From positions 4,713,924 through 4,777,923 of the forward strand of contig NW_004450323.1 in NCBI RefSeq assembly GCF_000321225.1: a DNA stretch of 64,000 nucleotides. Reading direction: 5' to 3'. Under the pieces are notes generated by a model. The model did no database searches, was not told where the DNA came from, and saw nothing but the letters and a program-made list of their open reading frames with translations. Made by a program: the position numbers and the translations under genes. This document shows, one piece after another, positions 36,785 through 49,268 of the stretch (position 1 is the first letter of the stretch; every line of letters begins with the position of its first letter). The DNA is from Odobenus rosmarus divergens (taxonomy: Eukaryota > Chordata > Mammalia > Carnivora > Odobenidae).

Positions 36785-37195
36785 CTTTTTTGGTGTCAGT
36801 GACATACGACATTATATTAGGTTTCAGGTGTACAATAAAATGATTTGGTATTTGTATATATTGTGAAATGATCATCACGAGAAGCCTAGTTAAGATCTGT
36901 CACCATACGTAGTTACAGAATTTGTTTTCTTGTGATGAGAGCTTTTAAGATCTACTTTCTTAATCACTTTCATGTATGCAATACAGTGTTATTAACTGTA
37001 GTTGCCATGCTATATATTATATTCCCATAATTTATTTATTTTATAACTGGAAGTTTGTGCCTTTTGCCTCCTTCAACCCATTTTGTCCGCTCCCCAGCCC
37101 CTGCCTTTGACAGCCACCAATCTGTTCTCTGTTATCTATGAACACTTTTTTTTTTTTTTTAGGATTCCAGGTATAAATGAGATCATATGGTATTT
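36785..37195 (-). mobile_element. L1 3'-end fragment, antisense
   Basis: The sequence runs from TTTCAGGTGTACAATAAAAT through ATTAACTGTAGTTGCCATGC to GATTCCAGGTATAAATGAGA, an antisense L1 3' UTR. An L2-like scrap (TATTTATTGAGTGACTATCA) abuts it on the left. Confidence 0.8.
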
Positions 37196-38734
37196 AAGGC
37201 AGCCTCTTGAAAATAGTGTTCTGATACTAAATGTTGGCTTGGAAAATAAATTTTATTTCATTTTTTGGTAATTGTTGGATGGGATCTAATAAAAACAGAA
37301 TTCTCCTTTGTTCTGAGACTTAATAACTGTGTAATTTGGGACTGCCTCCACTTATTTGATTGTTAGGTAATTGAATAAAAAGGACAATGGAGTACTGATA
37401 AGTACTTTATAGAAGGTTGCTGCAAGACCCAGAGGAAGGACAGGAAGAATCTCCTGTAGGTGGTAGGAGACTGTTTTAGCAGGACAACTGCAAGTAGTTA
37501 AGCATGATTGCCTGCCTATAAGTATGGTGTCTAGTTCAGAGCAGGTGCTTTATAATGTTGGGTAAGGCAGCTAATGAATAAATGAGTATATAGAACTCAT
37601 GAGGAAATAGGGAAGGATGGGAAGTGAGGTGGGAAAGGTTACCTCGATCATGAAGGCCATCACTGATTTCAGTGTTTTGCTATTAAAAATTATACTGTAA
37701 TGAATAACCTTGTAAGTATATCTTTGTTCTCATGTATGACAGCTTCTCTAGGGTGGAAGTCTAGAGGTGGAATGGCTGGGACTTCAAGCATCTACACCTT
37801 CCTCTTTACTGGTTCTTACTAAATTGCTCAATGAATAGTTATCAGTTTATAGTCTCACAATATGTAAGTTTTCAGAGTAGGAGAAGAGATTTACTGACCT
37901 ATAACTGACAAAGATTAATTCCTAGTATATACATAACTTCTGTGACTCGAGGAAAAACAACCCAACAAAAAACATGGACAGAAACAGGCAATTCACAGAA
38001 AAGGATCTCAAATGGCTCAAATCCGTGTATAATCAGGGAAATAGAAATATAAAACGTGCTCATTCGTGGTTTGTCTTAATTATGCAGAAGCTTTTCAGAC
38101 AGTTTACACTGTTATTGTGTGACAAAAAGAAGGTATTAGCTTATGGTGGAATCTTGGAATAGGGGTACAGCTAGGTCAGAGAGTACCTTGAGTGAAGTAG
38201 AAAGAGACAAAAAAGTCTCTTCTCCAGGTTGAAGGTGTGGCAAGCTGCACAAGCGAGATTTCAGACCCACTCGCACCAGGCCCTCCCATGCAAGGCACAG
38301 TCTGTGCAGTATACACAATTCCCTGTCCCTGAAGCATGTGAGTCCTGGCTTTCCACAAAGAACGCTAAAAATTGCTGCTATGTGGATGGTGTCACTGAAA
38401 GGCTTTAGGCGGGAGAGTGATACTGTAGATGATTCCCTGGGGTTGTAAGAGTATTTTGCATTTGTAGACGGTGTTACAGTGTTTCCAAGTACATTCCTAA
38501 GTGTACTCTCATTTCATCAGCACTAAAATTCTGAATGGTTTATAGGGTATTTCTTTTATCAAATTTCACATGTAAAAAGCTGAGGTTAAAAATGTACCTT
38601 TATTTATACTCTGCTGTTTCCAGAAGATTATGCAGGATTAAGTGAGCTGCATCAGTCTCATAGTAGATAACAAAGTCTCATTGCTATTAGAGTTCTGTTT
38701 CTTTCTTTCTATTTCTATTGGTGTTTTTAAAACC

Positions 38735-39540
38735 TTTTTTTATTGATGTATAGTTAATATATGGTATTATTTAAGTTTCAGGGGTATAACATTGTGATTC
38801 AAGAGTTATATACATTACAAAATGTTCACCACGATAAGTGTAGTTAGCATGTGTCACCATACAAAGTAATTATAATATTGTTGACTATATTCTCTATGTT
38901 TACTATATTTTCATCCCCGATGATTTATTTATTTTATTACTGGAAATTTGTACCCCTTAATCCCCTTCACCTATTTCACACATCTCCCCACACCCCTCTC
39001 TCTGGCAACCACCAATTTGTTCTCTATTTATAAGTCTGTTTCTGGGCTTATGTTTATTTGTTTGTTGTTTTGTTTTTTAGATTCCACATTTAAGTGAAAT
39101 CATGATATTTATCTTTTTCTGGCTTATTTCATTTAGCTTAATATCTTCTAGGTTCACCCATATTGTTATGAATACCAAGATTTCATTCTTTTTTATAGCT
39201 GAGTAATGTTCCATCATGTATATTATATATGCACACACATACACACACACACCCTACATCTTTATCCATCATCTATTGGTGGACACTTGGGTTGCCTCCA
39301 TATCTTGGCTATTATAAATAATGCTGCATTAAACATAGGGGTACATATATCTTTTTGAATTAGTATTTTCATTTTCTTTGGCTAAATACCCAGTAGTGGA
39401 ATTACTGAATCATAGGGTAATTCTATTTTTAATTTTTTGAGGAACCTCCATACTATCTTCCATACTAGCTGCACCAGTTTACCTTCACCAGCAGTGCACA
39501 AGGGTTCCCTTTTCTCCACATCCTTGCCAACATGTTTCTT
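38735..39540 (-). mobile_element. L1 3'-end fragment, antisense
   Basis: The antisense L1 3' UTR and end of ORF2 are well preserved: TATTGATGTATAGTTAATAT, CCACATTTAAGTGAAATCAT, GAGTAATGTTCCATCATGTA, AATACCCAGTAGTGGAATTA. Confidence 0.9.
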
Positions 39541-39800
39541 GTCTTAAATCTTTTATTATAAAATAAAACCAGATACAGAAAACCACACAACAAAAATGTA
39601 TAGATTGAGTTATATGGTAAACATCTTGAATCCTAGTAACTACCATCAAGTCAAGAAATAGAGCTTTTCCGGTCATCCCCAAGCCCCTTCCATGTGCTTT
39701 GTTCCAAGCATAACCCTCTCTTTCCCACAAAAGTAGCTGTTATTCATACTTTTATAGTAATAATTTCCTTGTGTTTCTCTGTAGTTTAGTTGTGTCTTTT

Positions 39801-40204
39801 TTTTTTAAGATTTTATTTATTTGAGGGGCGCCTGGGTGGCTCAGTTGATTGTCTGCCTTCTGGTCGGGGTCATGATCCCAGGGTTCTGAGATTGAGTCCT
39901 GCATTGGGCTCCCTGCTCCGCAGAGCAGGGAGCCTGCTTCTCCCTCTACCCTCTACCCCTCCCCCCTGCTCATGCACTCTCTCTCTCTCTCATGCTTTCT
40001 CTCAAATAAACAAATAAAATCTTAAGAAAAAAAAGATTTTATTTATTTGAGAGAGAGAGAGAGCATGAGCAGGGGGCAGGGGCAGAGGGAGAAGCAGATT
40101 CCCTGCTGAGCAGGGAGCCCGATGTGGGGCTTGATCCCAGGACCCTGGGATCACGACCTGAGCCGAAGGCAGACGCTTAACCAACTGAGCCACCCAGGTA
40201 CCCC
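39801..40204 (-). mobile_element. CAN-SINE interrupted by a second CAN-SINE
   Basis: The outer minus-strand SINE consists of 39801-39824 and about 40033-40204 (ending CTGAGCCACCCAGGTACCCC). AGTTGTG sequence on both sides (from 39788 and from 40205) appears to be its target duplication. The inner copy is listed separately. Confidence 0.9.
39825..40032 (+). mobile_element. CAN-SINE nested in an inverted CAN-SINE
   Basis: This plus-strand copy starts GGGGCGCCTGGGTGGCTCAG. It is flanked by a perfect 18-bp duplication, AAGATTTTATTTATTTGA (39807-39824 and 40033-40050), taken from the T-rich end of the outer SINE. The pair forms an inverted repeat. Confidence 0.93.
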
Positions 40205-40212
40205 AGTTGTGC

Positions 40213-41700
40213 TTTTTTTTGTTAAGTCAGGCTTATTGAGGTAAAATTTATATACAGTAAAAATCACTCATGTTAGGGATACAGACATGTGAGTTTTTAA
40301 TAAATGTATATAATCATGTAACCAATACACAATTCCCCCAAAACTTCCCTCATGCTCCTCTGTCATTAATTCCTATAGTTTTATCTTTTCCAGAGTGTCA
40401 TGTCGATAGAATCATAGCCTTTGTGTCATGCTTCTATCCCTTAGCATGATGCTTTGGAGATTATTCCATGTTGTTGCATGTATCAGTAGTGTGCCCCTTT
40501 TTATTGCTGAGTAGTATTACATTGTGTGGATGTGCCACAGTTTGTTTAACCAATCACCAGTTGTTGGATATTTGGATTGTTTCTGGTTTTTGGCTTTCAT
40601 GGATGAAAGCTATAAACATTCTCTTTAGGTCTTTGTGTAGACATATGCCTGCAGTTCTCCTGAGTGAATATTTAGGCACTGAATTACTAACTAGTTCGTA
40701 TGATAAATGTATTTTTAACTTTATAAGAAACTGCCAGATATCTTCCAAAGCTACTGTGCTATTTTCTGTGCCTACCAGCAAAGTATAGAAGTTCTAGTTG
40801 CTCCACAACTTGGCAACATTTTGGATTATCAGTTTATTTAATTTCAGTCATTCAGTTAAGTATGTAGAGATATCTCATTGTGGCTTTAAATTTGTATTTC
40901 CCTAATGACTAATGATGTTGAGCAACTTTTGATGTACGTATTTGCCACCCATAGCTCTTGTTTGGTCAAGGATCAGTTCAGATCTATTGCTTATATTTTA
41001 AAGATTGTGTTATTTGTATTCTTCATAAATTGTAAGAGTTCTTTATGTGTTCTAGGTACAATTCCTTTATCAAGTATTCTTTTGAAAATATTTTCTTCCA
41101 GTCTATGACTTGTCTTAATTTCTTTGGAAGAACAGAAGGTTTTAATTTTGATTGATGTTCAATTTATCATTTTTTCTTTTACAGTTTGTAGTTTTTGTGT
41201 TCTATGTAAGAAATGTGTGCTTAACCCACAGTCATAAAATTTTCTCCTACATTTTCTTTTCAAAGTTTTATAGTTCTAGTTTTTACTTTTAGGCCTGTGG
41301 TTAATTTGAGTTGAACTTTATATACGGTATGAGCTAAGAGGGTCAAGATTCTTTTTCCTTTTTTTCTTTTTGCAAATGCATGTCCAGTAGCTCAGCGTGA
41401 TTTAATTGCTGCAGCACCTCTATTGAAAATCACTTGACCATGTGTGTACGTCTATTTCTGGACTCTAGTCTATACTCTTGATCTGTGCGTCTAACCTTCT
41501 GTCAGTGTCATACTATCTTGACTATAACTTTGTTAGGAAGACTTGAAATCAGGTAATATAAGTCCTCCAACTTTTTCAGAGTTTTTGGAGGGGGCTATAC
41601 TAGGTCCTTTTATTTTCCATATAAAATTTAAAATCAGCTTTATCTCTACAAATAATTTGTAGAGTTATTTGTGTCACAAATTTTGCCCATTAAAATTTTT
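40213..41700 (-). mobile_element. L1 fragment, antisense (old subfamily)
   Basis: The fragment includes GTCAGGCTTATTGAGGTAAA, TTGCTGAGTAGTATTACATT, GGATGTGCCACAGTTTGTTT and TCCTTTATCAAGTATTCTTT, antisense to late ORF2 and the 3' UTR of an old L1. It ends near the hAT relic at 41734. Confidence 0.85.
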
Positions 41701-41733
41701 TTTTGTTATATCTTATAAATCTCCATTAATCTG

Positions 41734-41957
41734 CAGTAGAGATTGGCAGACCTTTTCCATAAAGCTCTGGATAGCAAATATTTTTGGTTTTACAGGCTAT
41801 TTTGTCTCTGTAATAACTCAGCTCTGCCATGTTAGTGTGAAAGCAGCCATAGACAATATGCAAACACATGGGTGTGGCTGTGTTCTTATAACTTCATTTA
41901 TAAAAAATAGAGGGCAGTTCAGATTTGGCTCACAGACCAGTAGTTTACTAACCCCTG
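41734..41957 (+). mobile_element. hAT-Charlie-type non-autonomous transposon relic
   Basis: The element runs from CAGTAGAGATTGGCAGACC to TAGTTTACTAACCCCTG and includes AAAGCAGCCATAGACAATAT and GGGTGTGGCTGTGTTC. The same family recurs at 54758-54957. The exact MER name is not certain from memory. Confidence 0.75.
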
Positions 41958-42628
41958 ATGTATGGGTTCTGCCTCTATCCCTTTCTTTTCTTTACAATTT
42001 TCCTGTTAAAGAACCTGGGCCATTTGACCTCATCCTCTCCCATAGTCTCGGTTTGCCAACTGCTCATTCATGGTGCACTGCAAGATGTTTCTCTGTCCTT
42101 TGCCTTTTCTGCACATTGGCAGTTGGAACCAGAGGGTTGATAGATTTAATTTGATCACATTAGTAAGACCATCAAGTAGCTGGTGGTCTGTTCTTTGATC
42201 AGTAGGCATATAATGTCTGATTACCTCTCTCTGTGTAATCTTGGTAACTATTGATACTTCATGCCTAGCATTTACTGGTGGTTTTAACCTTTGTTATCAC
42301 TATTGTTCTGACTCATGATTCCATTTCACTTCCCTCAGACTGCAGCATAGAAGCATAGTATTAGTATTATAGGCTTTGGTCATATATTGTTCCCAGAACC
42401 TCTTGGTGCTGACTTTCCCCTTTGACTCTCACTCAGGAAAGCATGGTGGAATGTGAGTGGATGAGAATGATGATATAGGGAATATTAATTTTATATTAAA
42501 ACATAACCTGCCAACTTTGGTACTTTATTGTTAGAAACACATTACTTGTCACACACTGCACAATCTACCTGAACATACCAGTAGTAAATCACTATCCTGT
42601 TGTATGCCGCTTAGTTACTTGATATATG

Positions 42629-42654
42629 GTGTGTGTGTGTGTGTGTGTGTGTGT
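42629..42654. repeat. (TG)n microsatellite
   Basis: This is a pure TG tract of about 26 bp. Confidence 0.95.
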
Positions 42655-43965
42655 TTTAATGCTTTGTATCCCTCAAAAATATTAAACAACATTTTTATTA
42701 CTAAGGAAACTGGGTAGTATACAAAGCATGAGAGCCAGAGGAATTCGTAATTTGCTGGGCGTGAGAGCTCATGTTGTTTACAAAAGACATACAGCATGTG
42801 AGGCATAATAGCTGTCTCTTTTATTTAAGTCCTAAATTTTGGAGTCTGTTGTTTGTAAAACTGCACTAAACTCTGTATCATTTACGTAGGTAACTACAAC
42901 TTAGCTATAAAATATTTTCCCAGTGATGACAATAAACAATCTCCCTCTATCTCTTATAGTCACTTCAGTAGCTACCTTGCTGCTTGACTACTGAGTAGCC
43001 AAGTAGCATATATATTCACATGGCTTATTTTTTCCATTATTTATTTTATGATGTGTATATGTTTGCTGACTCCTAAAGAGGTAACAGTTCTAGTCAGCAT
43101 GTAATGATTTATCTGTGTGAATTTCTAAGAATGCCTAAACAATTTTTGTATCCATTTCCCTCCTGTTTTTCCAGGCTTTGGACCTGGTTTAATTTACATA
43201 GTTTCTGGCAAGAGTGTAGGTTGAGTGTGTATTTGAATGGAAGTGAGTGAATGCATTACTTTGAGCAAAAGTACGGTTTGGGACTGGTGATATCTGTAAA
43301 GCGGTTATACATAATATATGTTCATTTAAAACACTTTGACATATATTTCAAGTCTCAGAAGGTCTTGTGTATAATAGTCCCTTTTGAAAATATTGATTTA
43401 ATACTAATTGCTGATCTCCAGTGGGAGAATAGAATTGGTAAAGAGCCCACATATGACTATCTAGTAGGAAAATTATGCTGATGGAGTAGGAGGTTGTTTG
43501 TTTTTCTTGAAGGGAAATGTTTTCTCTCTTCTAAATTTTTCTCTCATCTAAAAATACTTCTTAAAGCTAATGTAAAATTTTTAGCTTACATTTTAAAATA
43601 CTATATTAAGTTATGTATTTGGATGGGATATGCATATGGAAAGTACTCTAGATTATTTCTTACTAAAGTGAATCTAGGAATCCATGTAGCAAGTTTGGTA
43701 AATGACAGTAAATGTTACGAGTACAGTTTTCCCAGACACAGCAATGATATAAAATCATATAATAAATTCATTGAGGTCAAAGAGATCTGATGAATTTAAA
43801 GATGAGACAACCAGAGGAATCCTAATGAAAGCCAGAAGCCTTTTTCAGTGCTAAGGTAGCAGATGAAGTCAAATTTATGTTCAGATAGTTTGATTAGCTT
43901 CTTTTTGGCCATTGATATTTGTTCAATGTCCCTAAATGGGAGAAGTATATTATAACAAAGTTAGG

Positions 43966-43999
43966 ATAATACTATTACAGGTTTCTGTAATAGTATTAT
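43966..43999. repeat. Perfect 15-bp hairpin, 4-nt loop
   Basis: ATAATACTATTACAG (43966-43980) is followed by GTTT and then its exact reverse complement (43985-43999). It is not part of a recognised repeat. Confidence 0.95.
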
Positions 44000-44067
44000 A
44001 GGTAGTTGTAAATAGGAAAATATCTTAACTAACTCACACGAGGACACATAGCAAATTATGAGGAAAA

Positions 44068-44187
44068 TTTTTTTATTTTTATTTTTATTTTTTTTAAGTA
44101 ATCTCTGTGCCCAATATGGGGCTTGAACTCACAACCCTGACATCAAGAGTCACATGCTCTACTCACTGAGCCAGCCAGGCACCTCTG
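44068..44187 (-). mobile_element. Truncated or old tRNA-derived SINE
   Basis: The right part (AGTCACATGCTCTACTCACT, GAGCCAGCCAGGCACC) is the reverse complement of a tRNA-like CAN-SINE head. The pyrimidine-rich 3' part is missing, replaced by a T-run on the left. Confidence 0.75.
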
Positions 44188-44944
44188 TTTTTCTGTTTTT
44201 GAACTATGAAGGTTTTTTTCTGATAGAGCCTATGTCATCTCTGTTTCATTGTCAATTTAGTTTCTTCAGTAAAATATGAAAGGTGTGCTGAAAACTAAAA
44301 CCACAGTTACCATATTTTAAGCTTATCTGTGTTTATAGATGTTACAAGTTTCAAAAAAAGCTAAGTGAAGTGTTTTGTGCAATTATGAAATCCATGGACA
44401 GTTAAGATACTGTTTTTTGAAACGATCTGTAAATCTCTTGTGTTACAAAGGATCATAATTCCTTGCTTAGTAATACGAAAGAATCATTCATCCTTTTGAG
44501 ACCTGATTAAATTATAAACAGTCCTCTCTTGGTGCTAGAGGATAGTGGATAGCTTGTGTGAGGATGGAGCTTCTCCAGCGGCTGTTTCATCCTCCCACTC
44601 CCACAAATTAGTAGCATTTATTTTGATTTATGGTGATTGAGAACCTCTTGAAAATGGGTGCCCTCAGCCTTTTTATCTGAGAGAAATTTTTTCTGAATGT
44701 TCTCTTTCTTTGCACGTTCCAATCTGAATATTACTTTAGAAACTTAGAAAAAGGCTTCAACATTCTGTATACCAAATTGGTCATCTGCTAGTTCAGCAGC
44801 CGTAAGGCAACAGTCTAAGAACTTTAGTCATTTGGTTTCATGATCCTACAGTTAAGGCTAATTTATGTGGTAAGAGAATGAAAACAGTTCATTACATGTA
44901 GAAATGAGTGTCAGAACCAAAGTTAGGATTCCTAGTCTGTGATT

Positions 44945-45420
44945 TTTTTTTAATTTAAATTTTTTAGTGAACATACAGTACAATATTGGTTTCAGGAGTA
45001 GAATTCAATTACTTACAATCACATACAACACTCAGTGCTCATCACAAGTTCCCTCCTTAATACCCATCACCCATCTAGCCCACCCCCCAGCCACCCCCCT
45101 CCAGCAGCCCTTTTGTTCTCTGTCCTTAATAGTCACTTATGGCAGGTTGCCTGGGTGGCTTAGTCAGTTAAGTGTCTGCCTTCGGCTCAGGTCCTGGGAT
45201 CAAGTCCCACATTGGGCTCCCTGCTCAGCGGAGAGCCTGCTTCTCCCTCTGCCTGCCTCCCCCTGCTTATGCTCTCTCTGTCTCTCTGACAAATAAATAA
45301 AATCTAAAAAAAAAAAAAGTCACTTACGGCTTATTTCCCTCTCTCCTTTTTTTCTTTTCCCCCTTCCCATATGTTCATCTGTTTTCTTTCTTGAATTCCA
45401 CATATGAGTCTAATTTTTAA
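44945..45420 (-). mobile_element. L1 3'-end, antisense, split by a SINE
   Basis: The sequence TTAGTGAACATACAGTACAA, GTGCTCATCACAAGTTCCCT, then, after the SINE, TTCTTGAATTCCACATATGA is the antisense L1 3' UTR. The two halves are contiguous once the SINE at 45144-45317 is removed. Confidence 0.85.
45144..45317 (+). mobile_element. CAN-SINE inserted in L1
   Basis: The head is GGTTGCCTGGGTGGCTTAGT with a CT-rich part and a poly-A tail. AGTCACTTATGGC (45131-45143) and AGTCACTTACGGC (45318-45330) form a 13-bp target duplication with one difference. Confidence 0.93.
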
Positions 45421-45964
45421 AATCTAATGCTCAGCTTATTAAGCCATATCAACCTGTTTCCTACACCATTGTTTTCAAAAGAATACACTCTCCCCTCTTC
45501 CTATGTCGAATCAAAAAAACTGCAGTTCTTTTTTCTTTGTCAGAACTAATGTAGCTTTTAATATTCTGTTTAAAAACTATTAATAGTAATTTTCCCTTTT
45601 TAAAGAACATGATTACTTTTAAAATATTAGCTGTTCATGTGTTATCACAGCAGTAACCCAGATAATAAAAATGGACTAATTGTTTATCTTTAAATATGTT
45701 CTATCAGTGTTCTTATAGGGAGAATAAAGAGAACCCATATTTTAAAACACTGAGATGTGTAGGGAAAATTAAAATTTTATTGTTCTTACACCAAAATAAT
45801 ATGGCTTTCAGTAAAAATGTTAAAAATGTATATAATTATGCTTTTTATTTAAGCATTAAATATAATGAATATAAATATAATTATAGACTATCTAGAGGCA
45901 AAGTAGAAGCATGTTTTGGTTTTAGAGGTAGATAAAAAGGCAAATTGCAGATTACTTCAATATA

Positions 45965-46100
45965 TTCTAGGTTTCCCATTCATTTATTGGGTGCCTGTTG
46001 TGTACCAGACTTAAGGGGTACAAAGTATCACAGTCCTTGCCCCCATGACGCTCACAGTCTAGAGCTCAGATGGACAGGCATTTATGTCTAGTGTGATAAA
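45965..46100 (+). repeat. L2-like relic
   Basis: CATTTATTGGGTGCCTGTTG, TGTACCAGAC and CCTTGCCCCCATGACGCTCA follow the L2 3' consensus. It may extend further to the right, in decayed form. Confidence 0.6.
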
Positions 46101-46385
46101 TGGAACAAGGGATAGGTACAAGCACTGAGGAAAACTACAGAGGGGGGAGATCCGACCTTGGCTGGTAGTGTGGGAGGCGGGGGAGACTGAGAAATCTTCC
46201 CGCAGGACAAGTTGTTTGTCCATATAGAATGGGGATGGGAATGGATGTTCCTGACAGAAGTAATATCATGAGCAAGATATTGAGGGCTGAGAGAGCCTGA
46301 AAGTTGCAAATGGTTCATTATGACTGGGTATTAGTAACGGCAGAGGGAGTACCTGCGTGCAACTGGTGAGAAAGCCCTAGAACAA

Positions 46386-46452
46386 GGTGTGCATGTGCGT
46401 GTGTGCGTGTGTGTGAGAGAGAGAGAAAGAGAGGGAGAGAGGGAGAGAGAGA
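46386..46452. repeat. (TG)n(GA)n microsatellite
   Basis: GTGTGC units pass into GAGAGAGAAA and GGGAGAGA units over about 67 bp. Confidence 0.9.
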
Positions 46453-47189
46453 TGGGACCAGGAGAATAGGGAAGGAGAGACAGACAGAGAATATGAGAAA
46501 AGTAACCACTGTCTGGTAGGCAGTAATAGATCAGGAGAGGCATAATGGATTAAGGAATTGAAAGATAGAGAAAGAGGAAGAGCTTTGCCGCTTGGATGTC
46601 TTTGAGGGACACAGATATATCCTGAAACAAAGGTGGGGAAATTATGTGAATGAGAATAGTAGGAATTGTAATTGCTTGTGTCCGGTTTCTCTCAAGACTC
46701 CCATTAAAATACACAAGTCTGAGAATGTAGGAAATGATCAGCTATTAGTGCAAGAGCATAACTTGGGGATTTGAGGAGGTTAAGCCACTCTCCAGCACTT
46801 GCCATTTCTCTGCTTCCTTTGCTGAACATTTTCAGGTTTCTAGCCTCTAAATTTTAAAGTTCGCTGGGGCACAGATCTCTGAGCTTTTTTCTATTCTTCA
46901 TACTCCCTAGACAGCCTCATCTGGTTCCATGGTTTTAAATATCATTGATATATTGAGGACCCCCAAATTTATGTCTCTACCTCAGCCTCTTCTTGAACCT
47001 AAGACTCATATTTGACTGCCTATTTGACCTCTCCACTGGAATTTAAAAGGTATCTTAAACTAACATATCTAAAAAGAACTCTCGATTTGCGCCCTAAACT
47101 GGTCCTTCTGCAGTTTTCCCCATGTCAACCAATGGCAACTCTATTCATTCTGAAACTCAGGCCAAAACCCTTGGAGTCATTTTCTGTAT

Positions 47190-48890
47190 AGATAGACTTT
47201 ATTTTTGAAAATAATTTTAGATTTATGGAACAATTGAGCAGATAGTACAAAGATTTCCCATATGAGCCCCAGCCCAACACTGTTTTTTAGTGTTTATTAG
47301 TGTTAATATTAACATCTTGCATTAGTGTGGTACATTTGTTATAATTAGTGAACCAATATTGATACATTATCTTAAAGCCTGTAGTTTACATTAGGGTTCA
47401 TTCTTTATTGTACAATTCTCTTGATTTTGACAAATTCATAATGTCATGTATCCACTATGAAACACAGAATAGTTTCACCACCCTAAAATTCCCCTATGCT
47501 CCATGTATTCATCCCTTTTCCCCTACCCTGAACCCCCAGCAGCCCCTGAACTTTTAACTTTCTATATAGTTTTGCCTTTTCCAAAATGTTACATAGTTGA
47601 CATCATATAGTATGTAGCCTTGGCTTCTTCCACTTAGCAGTGTGCATCCTCATCACCATGCATTATTAGTTTTTTGAGTTTTAGCTATGCTAATAGGTAC
47701 ATAAGCACTATCTAATTTTTTAATTTGCAGTTTCCTAATGACATATGATGTTGAGTATCTTTTCATATGTTTATGTGCCATCTGTATATCTTCTTTGGTG
47801 AGGTGACTGTTCAGATCTTTTGCCCATTTTTTATTTGAGCTGTTTTTTTTCTTTTTGTTGAGTTTTAAGGGTTTATGTATTTTGGATACAAGTCCTTTTA
47901 TCAAATATGTGTTTTGCAAATATTTTCTCCCCCACTGTGGCTTATCTTTTTATTCTCTTCATAGTGTCTTTTGCAGAACAGAAGTTTTTAATTTTAATAG
48001 AGTCCAACTAAATAATTTTTTCTTTTGTGGATCACACTTTTGGTGTTGTATCTAAAAACTCATCACCAAACCCAAGGTCACTTAGATTCTCTGCCATGTT
48101 GTCTTCTAAAAGTTTTATGGTTTAGTGTTTTACAATTAGATCTGTGATCATCTTTGAGTTAATTTTGGTGAAAAGTGTAAGGAGTATGTCTAGATTCATT
48201 TTTTTTTTCTATGTTGATAATTTGGTTGTTCCATCACCATTTGTTGAAAAGACTATTCTTTCTCTATTGACCGGCTTTTGCTCCTTTGTCAAAGATCAGT
48301 TGACTGTTTTTGTGTGGGTCAGTTCTGGGCTCTCTATTCTAGTCCATTAACCTGTTTGTCTTTTCCTTCACCAGTACCACATGGTCTTAATACTTTAGCT
48401 TTGTAAGTCTGAAGTCAGGTAATGTCAGTCCTCTCACTTTGTTCTTCTCCCCTATTGTGTTATTCTGGGTCTTTTGCCTTTCCATATAAAAAACTTTAGA
48501 ATCAGTTTGTCCCTATCCACAAAATAACTTGTTAGAGCTTTGTTTGGGATTGTGCTTAATCTGTAGATCTCATTGGGAAGAATTGGCATCGTAACAATAG
48601 TGAGCCTTCCTATCCGGGATCATGGACTATCTCTCTATTTATTGAGATCTCCTTTGATTTTTTTTCATCAGAGTTTTTTAGTTTTCCTTATACAGATCCT
48701 GTACATATTTTTGCTAGATTTATGCCTAAGTATATCATTTTTTATGCAAATGTAAATGGTGTTGTCCTTTTTATTTCAAAGTACAGTTGTTCATTGCTGG
48801 TATATAAGAAAGCACTTGACTTTTGTATATTAAGTTTGTATCCTGTAACCTTGGTATATAATCTCTTATTAATTTTAGTCCATCCAGTTC
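47190..48890 (-). mobile_element. L1 fragment, antisense
   Basis: The antisense L1 runs through GATTTATGGAACAATTGAGC, CCCATTTTTTATTTGAGCTG, CATTTGTTGAAAAGACTATT, and GCCTAAGTATATCATTTTTT near the end. It is the longest L1 piece in TSEN15 intron 3; its ORF2 frame is broken throughout. Confidence 0.87.
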
Positions 48891-49236
48891 TCATACCCCA
48901 AATTAATACATCAACAAATTCTGGCAGTTCTTTCTTAAAAATATATCCAAAATCTACCATTTCTCACCACTTCTGCTATACTGTCATTACTCTGGTGTAA
49001 GCTACTATCATCTCACTCCCTGTACAATCACAGCCTATGAAGTAGTCCTCCTTTATAACACTTACCACATTTATTGCTACTCAATATATTATATATTTGG
49101 TTGTCTTTGATTGTTTCCTATCTTCCTTCCTCCACTAGAAAATAACCTCCATGAAAGCAGGAACTTTGCTCTTTTTATTGCTATTGTCCCAGTGTCTAGC
49201 TCGGTACCTAGTACTTGGTCTTAAATAAGTATTTGT

Positions 49237-49268
49237 TGAATGAATGAATGAATGAATGAATGAATGAA
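49237..49268. repeat. (AATG)n microsatellite
   Basis: Eight TGAA units follow an L2-like 3' end (CCTAGTACTTGGTCTTAAAT), the usual tail position of such tracts. Confidence 0.93.

Noticed and set aside
41669..42154. 161-codon open frame
   Set aside because: It crosses the edge of an L1 piece and an hAT-type relic and continues into anonymous intron sequence; no product was recognised.
49237..49268. CRISPR-like array
   Set aside because: It is a simple (AATG)n tract in a vertebrate genome; no spaced direct repeats were found anywhere in the window.
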